The notes under the pieces are model-generated. The model was not told the origin of the DNA. It made no database searches and worked only from the letters and a program-made list of their open reading frames with translations. From the NCBI GenBank assembly GCA_024236175.1, contig JACKKY010000003.1, positions 338,444-402,443 of the forward strand: 64,000 nucleotides of DNA, in the 5' to 3' direction. Numbering within the stretch: the first letter of the stretch is position 1; every line of letters begins with the position of its first letter. Below, piece after piece: positions 24,698 to 32,796 of this stretch. The translations under genes and the position numbers were made by a program. Source of the stretch: Novosphingobium sp. GTDB lineage: Bacteria > Pseudomonadota > Alphaproteobacteria > Sphingomonadales > Sphingomonadaceae.

Positions 24698-27406
24698 ATG
24701 CCGCCGGAGAGAACGACGCAACCAGCCATCGGCAAGTTCCGGGTCGCCTCCCTGAAAATTTTCGCAGGGCCGAAGTTCGGCCTGGCCCAAAAGACGGTGG
24801 CGCTGGCGCTCGCCTACGACGGCACGGCGCCCGATCTCGACCGGTTCGATGAGGCGATGCGTTCGCTGCTGGTGCAGTTGCAGCCGGGCGAAACCGCAGG
24901 ACTGGATTGGCCGGCGGGCGCGGTGTCCTCACCGGCGGAAGACGCGGCCTTCGAGGATATCTGGCCGCGCGCGGTCGGTAGCCGGATCCTCGAACTGCTG
25001 CGCATCCTCCACGGCTGGGCGAGGGAACCGTTTTACTCCGCCGAGCTGCTTTCGGCTTCGCCGGGGCAGTTCGTCCTCGCGACGGGCTGGTGGCGCGAAC
25101 CCGCGATCCGGCCGCTCATCGATACGGCGCTGCGACTGGTTGCGATGGCGGGGGGAGACGGCGACGGTGCCGCCCGGGACGAATCATGCCGCGAGCTTTC
25201 CGACAGGATCGGGCAGGTGCGGCGCGGCGGGCTCTCACCCGCCGGATACCGCCTGGCGATGGCGGCCGCCCGCCTGGATCACCCCGTCAGCCTGTCGCGC
25301 GGCTTCGTCCAGATCGGCTGGGGAGCGAATGCGCAGCGTTTCAACAGCACCATCTTCGGCACGACCAGCTCGATCGCGGTCGGCATCGCCCGGCTCAAGC
25401 ACCAGACGAACCGCCTGCTGGCCGATGCGCAGATGCCCGTCCCCGCCTCGTTTCTGGTATCGAGCGTGGACAAGGCGCTGGAGGCGGCGCAGTCCATCGG
25501 CTGGCCGGTCGTCCTGAAGCCGGCCAACCAGGATGGCGGGGCGGGCGTCGCCGCCGATATCGGAAATTCCGAACATCTGCGAAAGGCATTCGCGGCCGCG
25601 CAGGCGCACAGCCCCGACGCGGTCATTGTCGAGAAACATGTCGAAGGCGACGATCACCGGATGCTGGTCGTGGGCGGGCGCCTGCTCGCCGTCACGCGGA
25701 GGATACCCGGTGGCGTCGTGGGGGACGGACGGGGCACCGTTGGCGCCCTGCTGGAGGAGCTCAATTCGGACCCGCGGCGGGGGAAAGGCAAGCGCAGCAT
25801 GCTGGTGCATGTTGAGCTCGACGAAGAGGCGTTGCAGTGCCTGGAGGATCAGGCGCTGACGCCGCACAGCGTGCCGGAATCCGGCCGTTTCGTTCGCCTG
25901 CGGCGCATCGCCAACATCAGCACCGGCGGAACCGCGCAGGACGTGACCGACCGGGTTCATCCGGAAAACCGCCGCCTTGCAATCCGGGCGGCGCGCATCC
26001 TTGGCCTCGACATCGCCGGTGTCGATTTCCTCAGCCCCGACATCGCCAGATCCTGGCGCGAGGTCGGCGGCGCCATTTGCGAAGTGAACGCCCAGCCCAC
26101 ACTGCGGGTGCACTGGCTTGGCGCTCCGGATAGGGACATCGAGGCGGAAGTCGTCGATGGGTTAACCGGCGGGAAATCCACGCGAATTCCGACGGCGGTG
26201 ATCACGGGCACCAACGGCAAGACCACGACCGCCCGGATGCTGCATCGTATCTGGATGGCGGCGGGCAGGACAGCCGGCGTCTGTACGACACAGGGGCTGG
26301 TCGTTGGCGACGATGTCGTCAGCGAGAGGAACATGTCGGGGTCGCTCGGCGCGCGCGCTCTGTTCGCGGATCCCGCGGTGGAAAGCGCGATCATCGAGCA
26401 GCCGCGACAGGCGATCCTGGAACTCGGCCATCCCTGCGACCGGCATGACATCGGCGTGCTGCTGAATGTTCAGGACGATCATATCGGCATCGACGGGATC
26501 GCATCGCTCGACGAGATGGCGCGCCTCAAGGCCGAAGTTCTGCGCCGGTCGGAATCGGCTGTGGTGGTCAACGCGGAGGACCGGCGATGCCTGGCGGCGC
26601 GCGCCATGGCGGGTTGCCGCCGCCACGTCCTGATCGCTCGCGACCCGGAGAATCCAGCCCTGAAAGATCATCTGGCGACGGGTGGCGAGGGCGTATTGCT
26701 GCAGACGCATGAAGGCGAAAACTGGATCGTGCTCGCTAGGGGGGAGGAGCGGATTCCGCTGATCGCCGTTTCGCGGATGCCGTCGACGCTGGACGGTGCG
26801 CTCAGGTTCAATGTGATCAACGCGATGTTCGCTGCCGGAATTGCCTGGGCGCAGCGACTGGAGCTGAAGCCCATCCGCGATGCCCTGGCCTCTTTCGAGA
26901 ATTCCCCCCGGGACAACCCGGGGCGCTACAACTTCATCGAGGGCCTGCCGTGGCAAGTGCTGCTCGACTACGGGCATAATCCGGATGCCCTGCGCGAGCT
27001 TGTTTCCTTCGTCGAAGGGCTGCCGGTGACGGGGAAACGGCGGCTGCTCAATCTCAAGCTCGGCAATCGCCACCGTTCGCATTTCGAGGAGGTGGCGCCG
27101 CTGCTGGCACGGACTTTCGACAGTTTCGTCCTGGGTTGCGACGCACGCAGAACCCGCAAGGGAGGGGATTACGGCAACGACGATCCCGTCGGGAAGATGC
27201 TTGCCGTAACGAGCGGGGCACTTCGTCGTTCCGGCGTGGCGGAAGAGCGCATCATTTGCGAGTCCGGTCGGCCGGAAATCTTCGGCAGGATGTTCGAACA
27301 GGCGCAGCCCGGCGACCTGCTCGTAATACTTGCCGAGCCGTGGGAGGCGCTGCGGGCCCTTTCCGGGATCAGGGATGCACCCGCCGGCATGTTAACTTTC
27401 CGATAA
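24698..27406 (+). CDS. cphA: Cyanophycin-synthetase-like protein (ATP-grasp plus Mur ligase)
   Basis: About 902 residues in the three-part layout of CphA: an N-terminal domain (FRVASLKIFAGPKFGL), an ATP-grasp domain (about 225-480; LKPANQDGGAGV, RMLVVGGRLLAVTRR, EVNAQPTLRVHW) and a Mur-ligase domain (P-loop ITGTNGKTTTAR near 500; DDHIG; LLDYGHNPDAL). CphA joins Asp and Arg into the storage polymer cyanophycin. Several usually constant stretches differ, for example AQPTLRVHW instead of AAPGLRMH, so the product may differ. No cyanophycinase is encoded nearby. The start is uncertain: ATG 24698 has no clear ribosome-binding site, and a TTG at 24629 is in frame. Confidence 0.82.
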   Translation: MPPERTTQPAIGKFRVASLKIFAGPKFGLAQKTVALALAYDGTAPDLDRFDEAMRSLLVQLQPGETAGLDWPAGAVSSPAEDAAFEDIWPRAVGSRILELLRILHGWAREPFYSAELLSASPGQFVLATGWWREPAIRPLIDTALRLVAMAGGDGDGAARDESCRELSDRIGQVRRGGLSPAGYRLAMAAARLDHPVSLSRGFVQIGWGANAQRFNSTIFGTTSSIAVGIARLKHQTNRLLADAQMPVPASFLVSSVDKALEAAQSIGWPVVLKPANQDGGAGVAADIGNSEHLRKAFAAAQAHSPDAVIVEKHVEGDDHRMLVVGGRLLAVTRRIPGGVVGDGRGTVGALLEELNSDPRRGKGKRSMLVHVELDEEALQCLEDQALTPHSVPESGRFVRLRRIANISTGGTAQDVTDRVHPENRRLAIRAARILGLDIAGVDFLSPDIARSWREVGGAICEVNAQPTLRVHWLGAPDRDIEAEVVDGLTGGKSTRIPTAVITGTNGKTTTARMLHRIWMAAGRTAGVCTTQGLVVGDDVVSERNMSGSLGARALFADPAVESAIIEQPRQAILELGHPCDRHDIGVLLNVQDDHIGIDGIASLDEMARLKAEVLRRSESAVVVNAEDRRCLAARAMAGCRRHVLIARDPENPALKDHLATGGEGVLLQTHEGENWIVLARGEERIPLIAVSRMPSTLDGALRFNVINAMFAAGIAWAQRLELKPIRDALASFENSPRDNPGRYNFIEGLPWQVLLDYGHNPDALRELVSFVEGLPVTGKRRLLNLKLGNRHRSHFEEVAPLLARTFDSFVLGCDARRTRKGGDYGNDDPVGKMLAVTSGALRRSGVAEERIICESGRPEIFGRMFEQAQPGDLLVILAEPWEALRALSGIRDAPAGMLTFR

Positions 27407-27588
27407 CCGAGCACCCGCCTGTAAAGGTGACAGAATCACCGAAAAATCCCAGCTTTTCAGCGGTTTTCCGGGATTCTTCGTACGGTGGACGCGAGGCATC
27501 GAATTAGCACAATCTTAAGAATCCGCCGCGTAATCCCAACCCATGCATTCATAGCGTTTTGGGATGTTCGCCGATGCGGGGCTGAAAT

Positions 27589-29538
27589 ATGGCTGAACCG
27601 AAGACTTTTCTCGGCACACTTGTGCGTTCCAGGGCAGGCAACGTCCTGCCGATGGCGGCTGTCGGCATTCTTGTATCGGCAGCGCTCGTGGGCGGCGGAA
27701 TTGATATGAGCCGCGCCTATCGTGTGGAGAACCGCCTGCAGGCCGCTTGCGACGCGGCGGTCCTTGCCGGGCGCAAGAACGTATCCACCAATGGCTTCAA
27801 CAGCGCGGCGCAAGCCCAGGCCGACGCCTATTTCGAAACCAATTTCGACGAGGGCGCGCAGGAAGCCCACGATACCACTTTCGAGGCGACTTCTCCCGAC
27901 AACGGCAACACCGTGAACGGGGTTGCGGACACCACGCTGGATTCGGCTGTCATGCGGATATTCGGCTTCGACCAGTTCGATCTCGAAGTGAACTGTTCTG
28001 CGTCGATGGGCGTCGGCAACAGCGATGTCGTGATGGTACTCGATACGACCGGCTCGATGGGGAACGAGGCTGACGGCAGCAGCGTGGGCTACGGCGAGAC
28101 GTCGAGGATGCAAGATCTTCAGGCGGCGATGAAGAACTTCTACGATACGCTCTCGGCCGCGACCAATGGCACCAACTCGCGCATTCGCTACGGTTTCGTG
28201 CCTTACAGCCAGTCGATCAATGTCGGGCAGCTGATCTACGACCAGAACCCGAATTATCTGGCTGATAGCCATGACTATCAGTCGCGCCAGGCGATTTTCG
28301 TAACGTGGGTCAATCCGGTCGTGACGGAAGGGAGCTACTACACCGACGAGTGGTCTGCCGGCAGCAACAATTACGGGCACAGCAAATACAATTCGGAGAG
28401 CTGGTGCGAGTCCAACCTCCCCTCCGATACGGATTGGCAAGACTACGGTTCGGCAGACACCGACACCGATACGGACATCAACGGCAGCGGCCAGCAAGTC
28501 GAAACGGACAGCATTGAGCAACGCCAGAGAAGGCTTGATTACTACTGCAGTTATTGGGGTGGTAAATGGAGGCCAAGGTACAGAATTTATTACAGGGATT
28601 ATATTGAATACACGGAGACAACTAGCGATCCGGTGTATTCTAATACCCCGCCGGGAGAATTTCATCACTGGGAGTACAAGCAGGTCACCTACGACACCAG
28701 TACATTCAAGACGTTCTCTTCGGTAAGCACTTACACAGGCTACAACGGCTCGCTGGAAACCTCGACTTGGAACGGATGCATCGAGGAGCGGCAGACGGTG
28801 TCGGAGCCGAGCTTCTCCTTCTCGACACTGCTCGGGCTCACGCCCACCGGCGCTGACGATCTCGACATCGATTCCGCGCCCGATGTTGGCGATGACGCGA
28901 CCAAGTGGGCACCACTGTGGCAGAACATCGCGTATAACCGTGAGAACGAGTACGGCAACTGGACCAACGTGACGGTCAGTGACTACGGCGACGACGTGTC
29001 GTCGGTCTGTCCGCACCAGGCCCAGCTCCTTGCGGAAATGACCGAGACCGAGTTCGACAACTATGCGGACTCACTTTCGCCGAGTGGAAACACCTATCAC
29101 GATCTTGGGATGATCTGGGGTGCGCGGCTCAGCTCGCCCGACGGGATCTTCGCAGACAACGTGAACGCCGATCCTCCGAATGGTGGCGAAGTCTCGCGGC
29201 ACATCATCTTCATGACCGACGGTGAGATGTGCCCGAAGAACACGACTCTGAGCGCCTACGGGATCGAGTATCACGATCGCCGGGTGACGGACGACGGCGG
29301 CAGCAACTGCGGCGGTGATCAGGCCAACCGGCACTCTTCGCGGTTCCTGGCGGTCTGCGCGGCTGCGAAAGCCAAGGGCATCCGAGTCTGGGTGATCGCC
29401 TTCGGTACCTCGCTGACGACAAATCTGCAGACCTGCGCTTCGTCCAGCAGCAGCTACACGGCTTCGAGTTCGACCCAGCTGAACACGGCGTTCCAGGAAA
29501 TCGCCAATCAGGTCGGCGAATTGAGGCTCATACAATGA
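27589..29538 (+). CDS. TadG-like pilus protein with von Willebrand A domain
   Basis: A 649-residue protein with an N-terminal membrane helix (PMAAVGILVSAALVGGGIDM, residues 21-40) followed by SRAYRVENRLQAACDAAVLA, the TadE/G start pattern. A VWA domain follows: metal site DTTGSM at residues 152-157 and IIFMTDGEM later. Residues 315-368 are unusually rich in Tyr, Arg and Trp and are encoded by AT-rich DNA (28531-28692). Its partners are the next two genes, overlapping by ATGA and 10 bases. Such proteins sit at the cell surface with Tad pili, but no tadA, tadB, tadC, rcpA or flp gene is in the window. Confidence 0.82.
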   Translation: MAEPKTFLGTLVRSRAGNVLPMAAVGILVSAALVGGGIDMSRAYRVENRLQAACDAAVLAGRKNVSTNGFNSAAQAQADAYFETNFDEGAQEAHDTTFEATSPDNGNTVNGVADTTLDSAVMRIFGFDQFDLEVNCSASMGVGNSDVVMVLDTTGSMGNEADGSSVGYGETSRMQDLQAAMKNFYDTLSAATNGTNSRIRYGFVPYSQSINVGQLIYDQNPNYLADSHDYQSRQAIFVTWVNPVVTEGSYYTDEWSAGSNNYGHSKYNSESWCESNLPSDTDWQDYGSADTDTDTDINGSGQQVETDSIEQRQRRLDYYCSYWGGKWRPRYRIYYRDYIEYTETTSDPVYSNTPPGEFHHWEYKQVTYDTSTFKTFSSVSTYTGYNGSLETSTWNGCIEERQTVSEPSFSFSTLLGLTPTGADDLDIDSAPDVGDDATKWAPLWQNIAYNRENEYGNWTNVTVSDYGDDVSSVCPHQAQLLAEMTETEFDNYADSLSPSGNTYHDLGMIWGARLSSPDGIFADNVNADPPNGGEVSRHIIFMTDGEMCPKNTTLSAYGIEYHDRRVTDDGGSNCGGDQANRHSSRFLAVCAAAKAKGIRVWVIAFGTSLTTNLQTCASSSSSYTASSSTQLNTAFQEIANQVGELRLIQ

Positions 29539-30158
29539 TGGGTGCGCGTCCTCTGGGTGCTGCCGCATCGTTGCGGGCATTGCCGGCAAGGATCGCGCAA
29601 GACCGCGAGGGCAACGCGATCCTGGAGTTCGCGATCCTTGCGCCGGTCTTCCTGCTCCTGCTGCTGGGCACCTTCGACATCGGCCAGATGGTCTATGGCC
29701 GGGCGGTTCTCCACGGGGCGGTGGAAGAGGCGGCGCGTAGCTCCTCGCTGGAGACTGCCAATACCCAGGTGGCCGACGAGAAGGTCGAAAACGCGCTGGC
29801 GCCGATCCTGCCGAACGCCAGTGTCGAGAGTTCCCGCCTGAGCTACTTCGATTTCACCGACATCGGCAGGCCGGAAGCCTGGAACGATGCAAACGACGAC
29901 GGCACCTGCAACGACGGGGAGACCTTCACCGACGAGAACCGCAACGGCGCCTGGGATGCGGACGTCGGCTCCGACGGCAACGGCGGCGCCGGCGACGTCG
30001 TGCTCTATACGGTGACCGTCACCTACACGCCGACGTTCAACGTGCCGTTCCTGCACAATCACGATGGCAGCCGCAGTTTCAGTGCGACGGCCGTGAAGAA
30101 GAACCAGCCATTCGCCGACCAGGACGATTACGGATCGGATGCGGGATCATGCGCGTGA
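29535..30158 (+). CDS. TadE-like minor pilin with acidic calcium-loop-like insert
   Basis: A 207-residue TadE-family pseudopilin: short basic leader, then DREGNAILEFAILAPVFLLL (residues 23-42), with the conserved glutamate of the prepilin-like helix, and LGTFDIGQMVYGRAVLHGA. Residues 118-145 are dense in Asp, Asn and Gly (DANDDGTCNDGE, TDENRNGAWDAD) and resemble two dockerin/EF-hand calcium loops. The ATG overlaps the TadG-like stop as ATGA; a second ATG follows immediately. The protein probably lies in the inner membrane with a periplasmic domain. Confidence 0.82.
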   Translation: MMGARPLGAAASLRALPARIAQDREGNAILEFAILAPVFLLLLLGTFDIGQMVYGRAVLHGAVEEAARSSSLETANTQVADEKVENALAPILPNASVESSRLSYFDFTDIGRPEAWNDANDDGTCNDGETFTDENRNGAWDADVGSDGNGGAGDVVLYTVTVTYTPTFNVPFLHNHDGSRSFSATAVKKNQPFADQDDYGSDAGSCA

Positions 30159-30847
30159 TCGAACAAACACAGCCGTCCGGCGCGCCTCGCTGCAGGCGTG
30201 GCTCCCTTCGACCGAAACTGGGCCGCGTGACCCGGCGGCTCAAGCGCAGCACTGCGGGAACGGCGCTGATCGAATTCGCGGTTGCGCTGCCGGTTTTCAT
30301 CGTCCTCGGGATGTACGGTACCGAGCTTGCCTACATGGCGACGGTGAACATGGAAGTCAGCCAGCTGGCCAATTCGGTTGCCGACAACGCATCGCGGCTT
30401 GGCCAGACCGATAACAGCAGCGTTACGCCGACCGTGACCGAGACTGACGTCGATTCCGTCATGGAAGGAGCGCTCCGGCAGGGCTCCGGCATCGACTTCC
30501 AGGAAAAGGGTCGGATCATCCTGACCAGCCTGGAGCGGGACAGCGACACCGGAGAGCAATACATCCATTGGCAACGCTGCCGGGGCGGCCTGGATGAGGA
30601 CTCCAGCTACGGCGCGGAGGGCGATGTCGTTGCCGACGGCATGGGCAAGGACGATCGCGAGATCACCGCGCCGGCCAATTCCGCGGTGATGTTCGCCGAG
30701 GTCTATTACAACTACGACGGGATCTTCGGAGACATGTTCGTGGGAGACGTTCTGTTCAAGCAGGAAGCCGCGTTCATCGTCAGGGACGACCGCAACCTTG
30801 GACCGGGCGTCACCGGCACCGGCGGCAATTCCAGCTGCACATCTTAG
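30149..30847 (+). CDS. TadE/TadF-like minor pilin
   Basis: A 232-residue protein. After a basic leader of about 37 residues comes GTALIEFAVALPVFIVLGMY, the TadE-family helix with conserved glutamate (Glu42), then GTELAYMATVNMEVSQLANS. The periplasmic part has two late cysteines (WQRCRGG and the terminal SSCTS), which may pair. The start ATG 30149 lies 10 bases before the upstream stop, so the three pilin-like genes form one translational unit. Confidence 0.8.
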   Translation: MRVIEQTQPSGAPRCRRGSLRPKLGRVTRRLKRSTAGTALIEFAVALPVFIVLGMYGTELAYMATVNMEVSQLANSVADNASRLGQTDNSSVTPTVTETDVDSVMEGALRQGSGIDFQEKGRIILTSLERDSDTGEQYIHWQRCRGGLDEDSSYGAEGDVVADGMGKDDREITAPANSAVMFAEVYYNYDGIFGDMFVGDVLFKQEAAFIVRDDRNLGPGVTGTGGNSSCTS

Positions 30848-30955
30848 CCTTCGGCCCGACACGGGGCAGGCCCATCATTTCCGGAGCAAGGTCGATCGGT
30901 CGTCAGGCGGTGCCGCGTGCCTGCGTTGCGCGGCAACGAGGGCCTTGGTCAAAGC

Positions 30956-31855
30956 TCAACCCAGCTTGAAGTTTGATGGTTCGATGACCATTCCCGGCAC
31001 CTCCGAGCGGCCGCGGAACAGGAACGAGTTTTCCGAAGTCAGTTCGCCGCCTTCCTTGAGGGTGTCGCCGCCGTCCGCCGGCACCGAGTTGATGTAGTAG
31101 TCCCTCATGTCGGGGCCGCCGAAACGTACCTGCGTGATGGACCCTGCCGGCGTTTCCACCTTGGGCAATTCGCTGCCGTCGGGGCGCACGCGGGCAAGGA
31201 AGTTGGACCGGAAGCCGGTTATCCAGACATTGCCCTCGGCGTCGAGCGCCATGCCGTCGCAGTCCTCCTTGTCGAGGAACACGCTCTGGTTGGACAGTGA
31301 CAGGTCATCGCCGACGTCGAACGCCCGGGTGCTGTCGAAGGTGGAGTTGCAATAGAAACGCCTGTGCCCCGGATCGTAGGCGATGCCGTTGGTGAAGCGC
31401 AGACCGTCGGCAAGCTTGATCGCCTCGCCGTTCGTGGTCAGCCGGTAGAGAGCGGTGGGCCGGGTATCCTGGCCCTCGATGATCCGCTCGATGTCGTTGG
31501 TGCCGAAGAAAATCCCTCCGGTGCCGTCCGGCCACATCTCGTTGATGCCGTTGATCGGCTTGCCTTCCAGTTCCTCGATCAGCCAGCCCGACTTGCCGGT
31601 ATCGGGGTTGTTCCACATGATGCCGTGCTCGCCGGTCGACAGGACCGAGCCGTCGGCGTTCATCATCACCCCGCCGGTCCACATCCGGCTTTCGTTGAAG
31701 GAGGTGACGTGTTCGCCTTCCGGCGTGACGCCGTGGATTCCGCCCTTGATCACGTCGCTGTACCAGATGACGTTGCGTTTGTAGTCGACCGCCAGGCCCT
31801 CAAGGTAGATTCCCGAGGCGATCTTCTCGAACGCTCCTACAGCCTGCTCTCCCAT
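30956..31855 (-). CDS. SMP-30/gluconolactonase family protein
   Basis: A 299-residue beta-propeller of the SMP-30/LRE-like family. Signatures are IYLEGLAVDYKRNVIWYSDV, the metal-site stretch FTNGIAYDPGHRRFYCNST, and LDAEGNVWITGF. A strong AAAGGAGG lies just before the ATG. It is only distantly similar to the copy at 17712. Being downstream of a Baeyer-Villiger monooxygenase and an esterase, it may open a lactone produced by the monooxygenase. Confidence 0.85.
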   Translation of the reverse strand: MGEQAVGAFEKIASGIYLEGLAVDYKRNVIWYSDVIKGGIHGVTPEGEHVTSFNESRMWTGGVMMNADGSVLSTGEHGIMWNNPDTGKSGWLIEELEGKPINGINEMWPDGTGGIFFGTNDIERIIEGQDTRPTALYRLTTNGEAIKLADGLRFTNGIAYDPGHRRFYCNSTFDSTRAFDVGDDLSLSNQSVFLDKEDCDGMALDAEGNVWITGFRSNFLARVRPDGSELPKVETPAGSITQVRFGGPDMRDYYINSVPADGGDTLKEGGELTSENSFLFRGRSEVPGMVIEPSNFKLG

Positions 31856-31970
31856 ACAATCCTCCTTTGCAACGCCCGTGCCCTAACCGACGCGGTTGTT
31901 CGTCAGAATGTTAGCGGGCAGGTTGCCTGTCAAGCATTAGCCGTCCCGTGCCGGAGCGGACGGTCGCATT

Positions 31971-32768
31971 CTAGAGGTGCGACGACAGCCATTCCATCAT
32001 GATGGCGTTGAACGTCTCGGGATGCTCGATCATCGGGATATGCCGCGCGTCCGGGATTTCCCGGTAGCTCGCGCCGGGGATCAGCTCGGCGATGAGCCTG
32101 TTGCCTGCAGGTGGCGTGCCGGGATCGTCATCTCCGCATACCACCAGCGTCGGCGCTTTCACTTGCGGCAGCTTGTCGCGGACGTCGAACGCGATGATCG
32201 CCGTCGCGCCGCCGCAATAGCCGTCCGGCGTCGTATTGGCGACGGTATTGCGGATCTGCTGCCACCGATCGGGACGCCGCGGCCGGAACGCATCGGTGAA
32301 CCAGCGCACCATCGTGTCGTCGGCGATCGGCTCGACGGATTCGGCCCTGGCGATCGCCTCGAAGCGGGCGTCCCACATGGCCTGTCCGCCCGGAACCGCC
32401 TGTGGCGAGGTGCCGCACAGCATCAGCGAGTGGATCCGGTGGGGATGCTCGATCCCCAGAACCTGGCCGATCATCCCGCCGATCGAAACCCCGGCGAAAT
32501 GCACCTTGTCGAAACCGTGGAAGTCCAGCACCGCGATCAGGTCACCGGCCAGCTCCGACATGGAGTAGTCGCCGGGGACCGGATCGCTGCCGCCGTGACC
32601 GCGCATGTCCATCCGCAGGATACGCCAGCCGCCCGCCAGCAGCGCCGGCACCTGCTCCGACCAGACACCGCTGTCAGACGAGAGCGTATGCGCCATGCAC
32701 AGGACCGGGCCGCCTTCCGGCCCGAGCAGGTCATAGCAGATGCGGCGATTTCCGAGCCGGACAAGCAT
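31971..32768 (-). CDS. Alpha/beta hydrolase (PcaD-like)
   Basis: A 265-residue alpha/beta hydrolase. The nucleophile elbow is GVSIGG (Ser of GxSxG); the oxyanion-side stretch is LCMAHTLSSDSGVW; the acid and histidine are in CGDDDPGTPP and DARHIPMIE. The whole resembles 3-oxoadipate enol-lactonases and related esterases. The start MLVRLGNRRI has GGGGGAA a few bases upstream; longer frames would run into the previous gene. It lies 28 bases after the monooxygenase gene, so it probably hydrolyses the ester or lactone made by that enzyme. Confidence 0.87.
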   Translation of the reverse strand: MLVRLGNRRICYDLLGPEGGPVLCMAHTLSSDSGVWSEQVPALLAGGWRILRMDMRGHGGSDPVPGDYSMSELAGDLIAVLDFHGFDKVHFAGVSIGGMIGQVLGIEHPHRIHSLMLCGTSPQAVPGGQAMWDARFEAIARAESVEPIADDTMVRWFTDAFRPRRPDRWQQIRNTVANTTPDGYCGGATAIIAFDVRDKLPQVKAPTLVVCGDDDPGTPPAGNRLIAELIPGASYREIPDARHIPMIEHPETFNAIMMEWLSSHL

Positions 32769-32796
32769 TTCCGTTCCCCCCTGCAGATCCTGCCCG

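Noticed and set aside
27445..27475. AATCCC/GGGATT as terminator of the cyanophycin-synthetase-like gene
   Set aside because: A six-base stem with a 19-base loop is too weak, and the site could equally belong to the pilus operon promoter.
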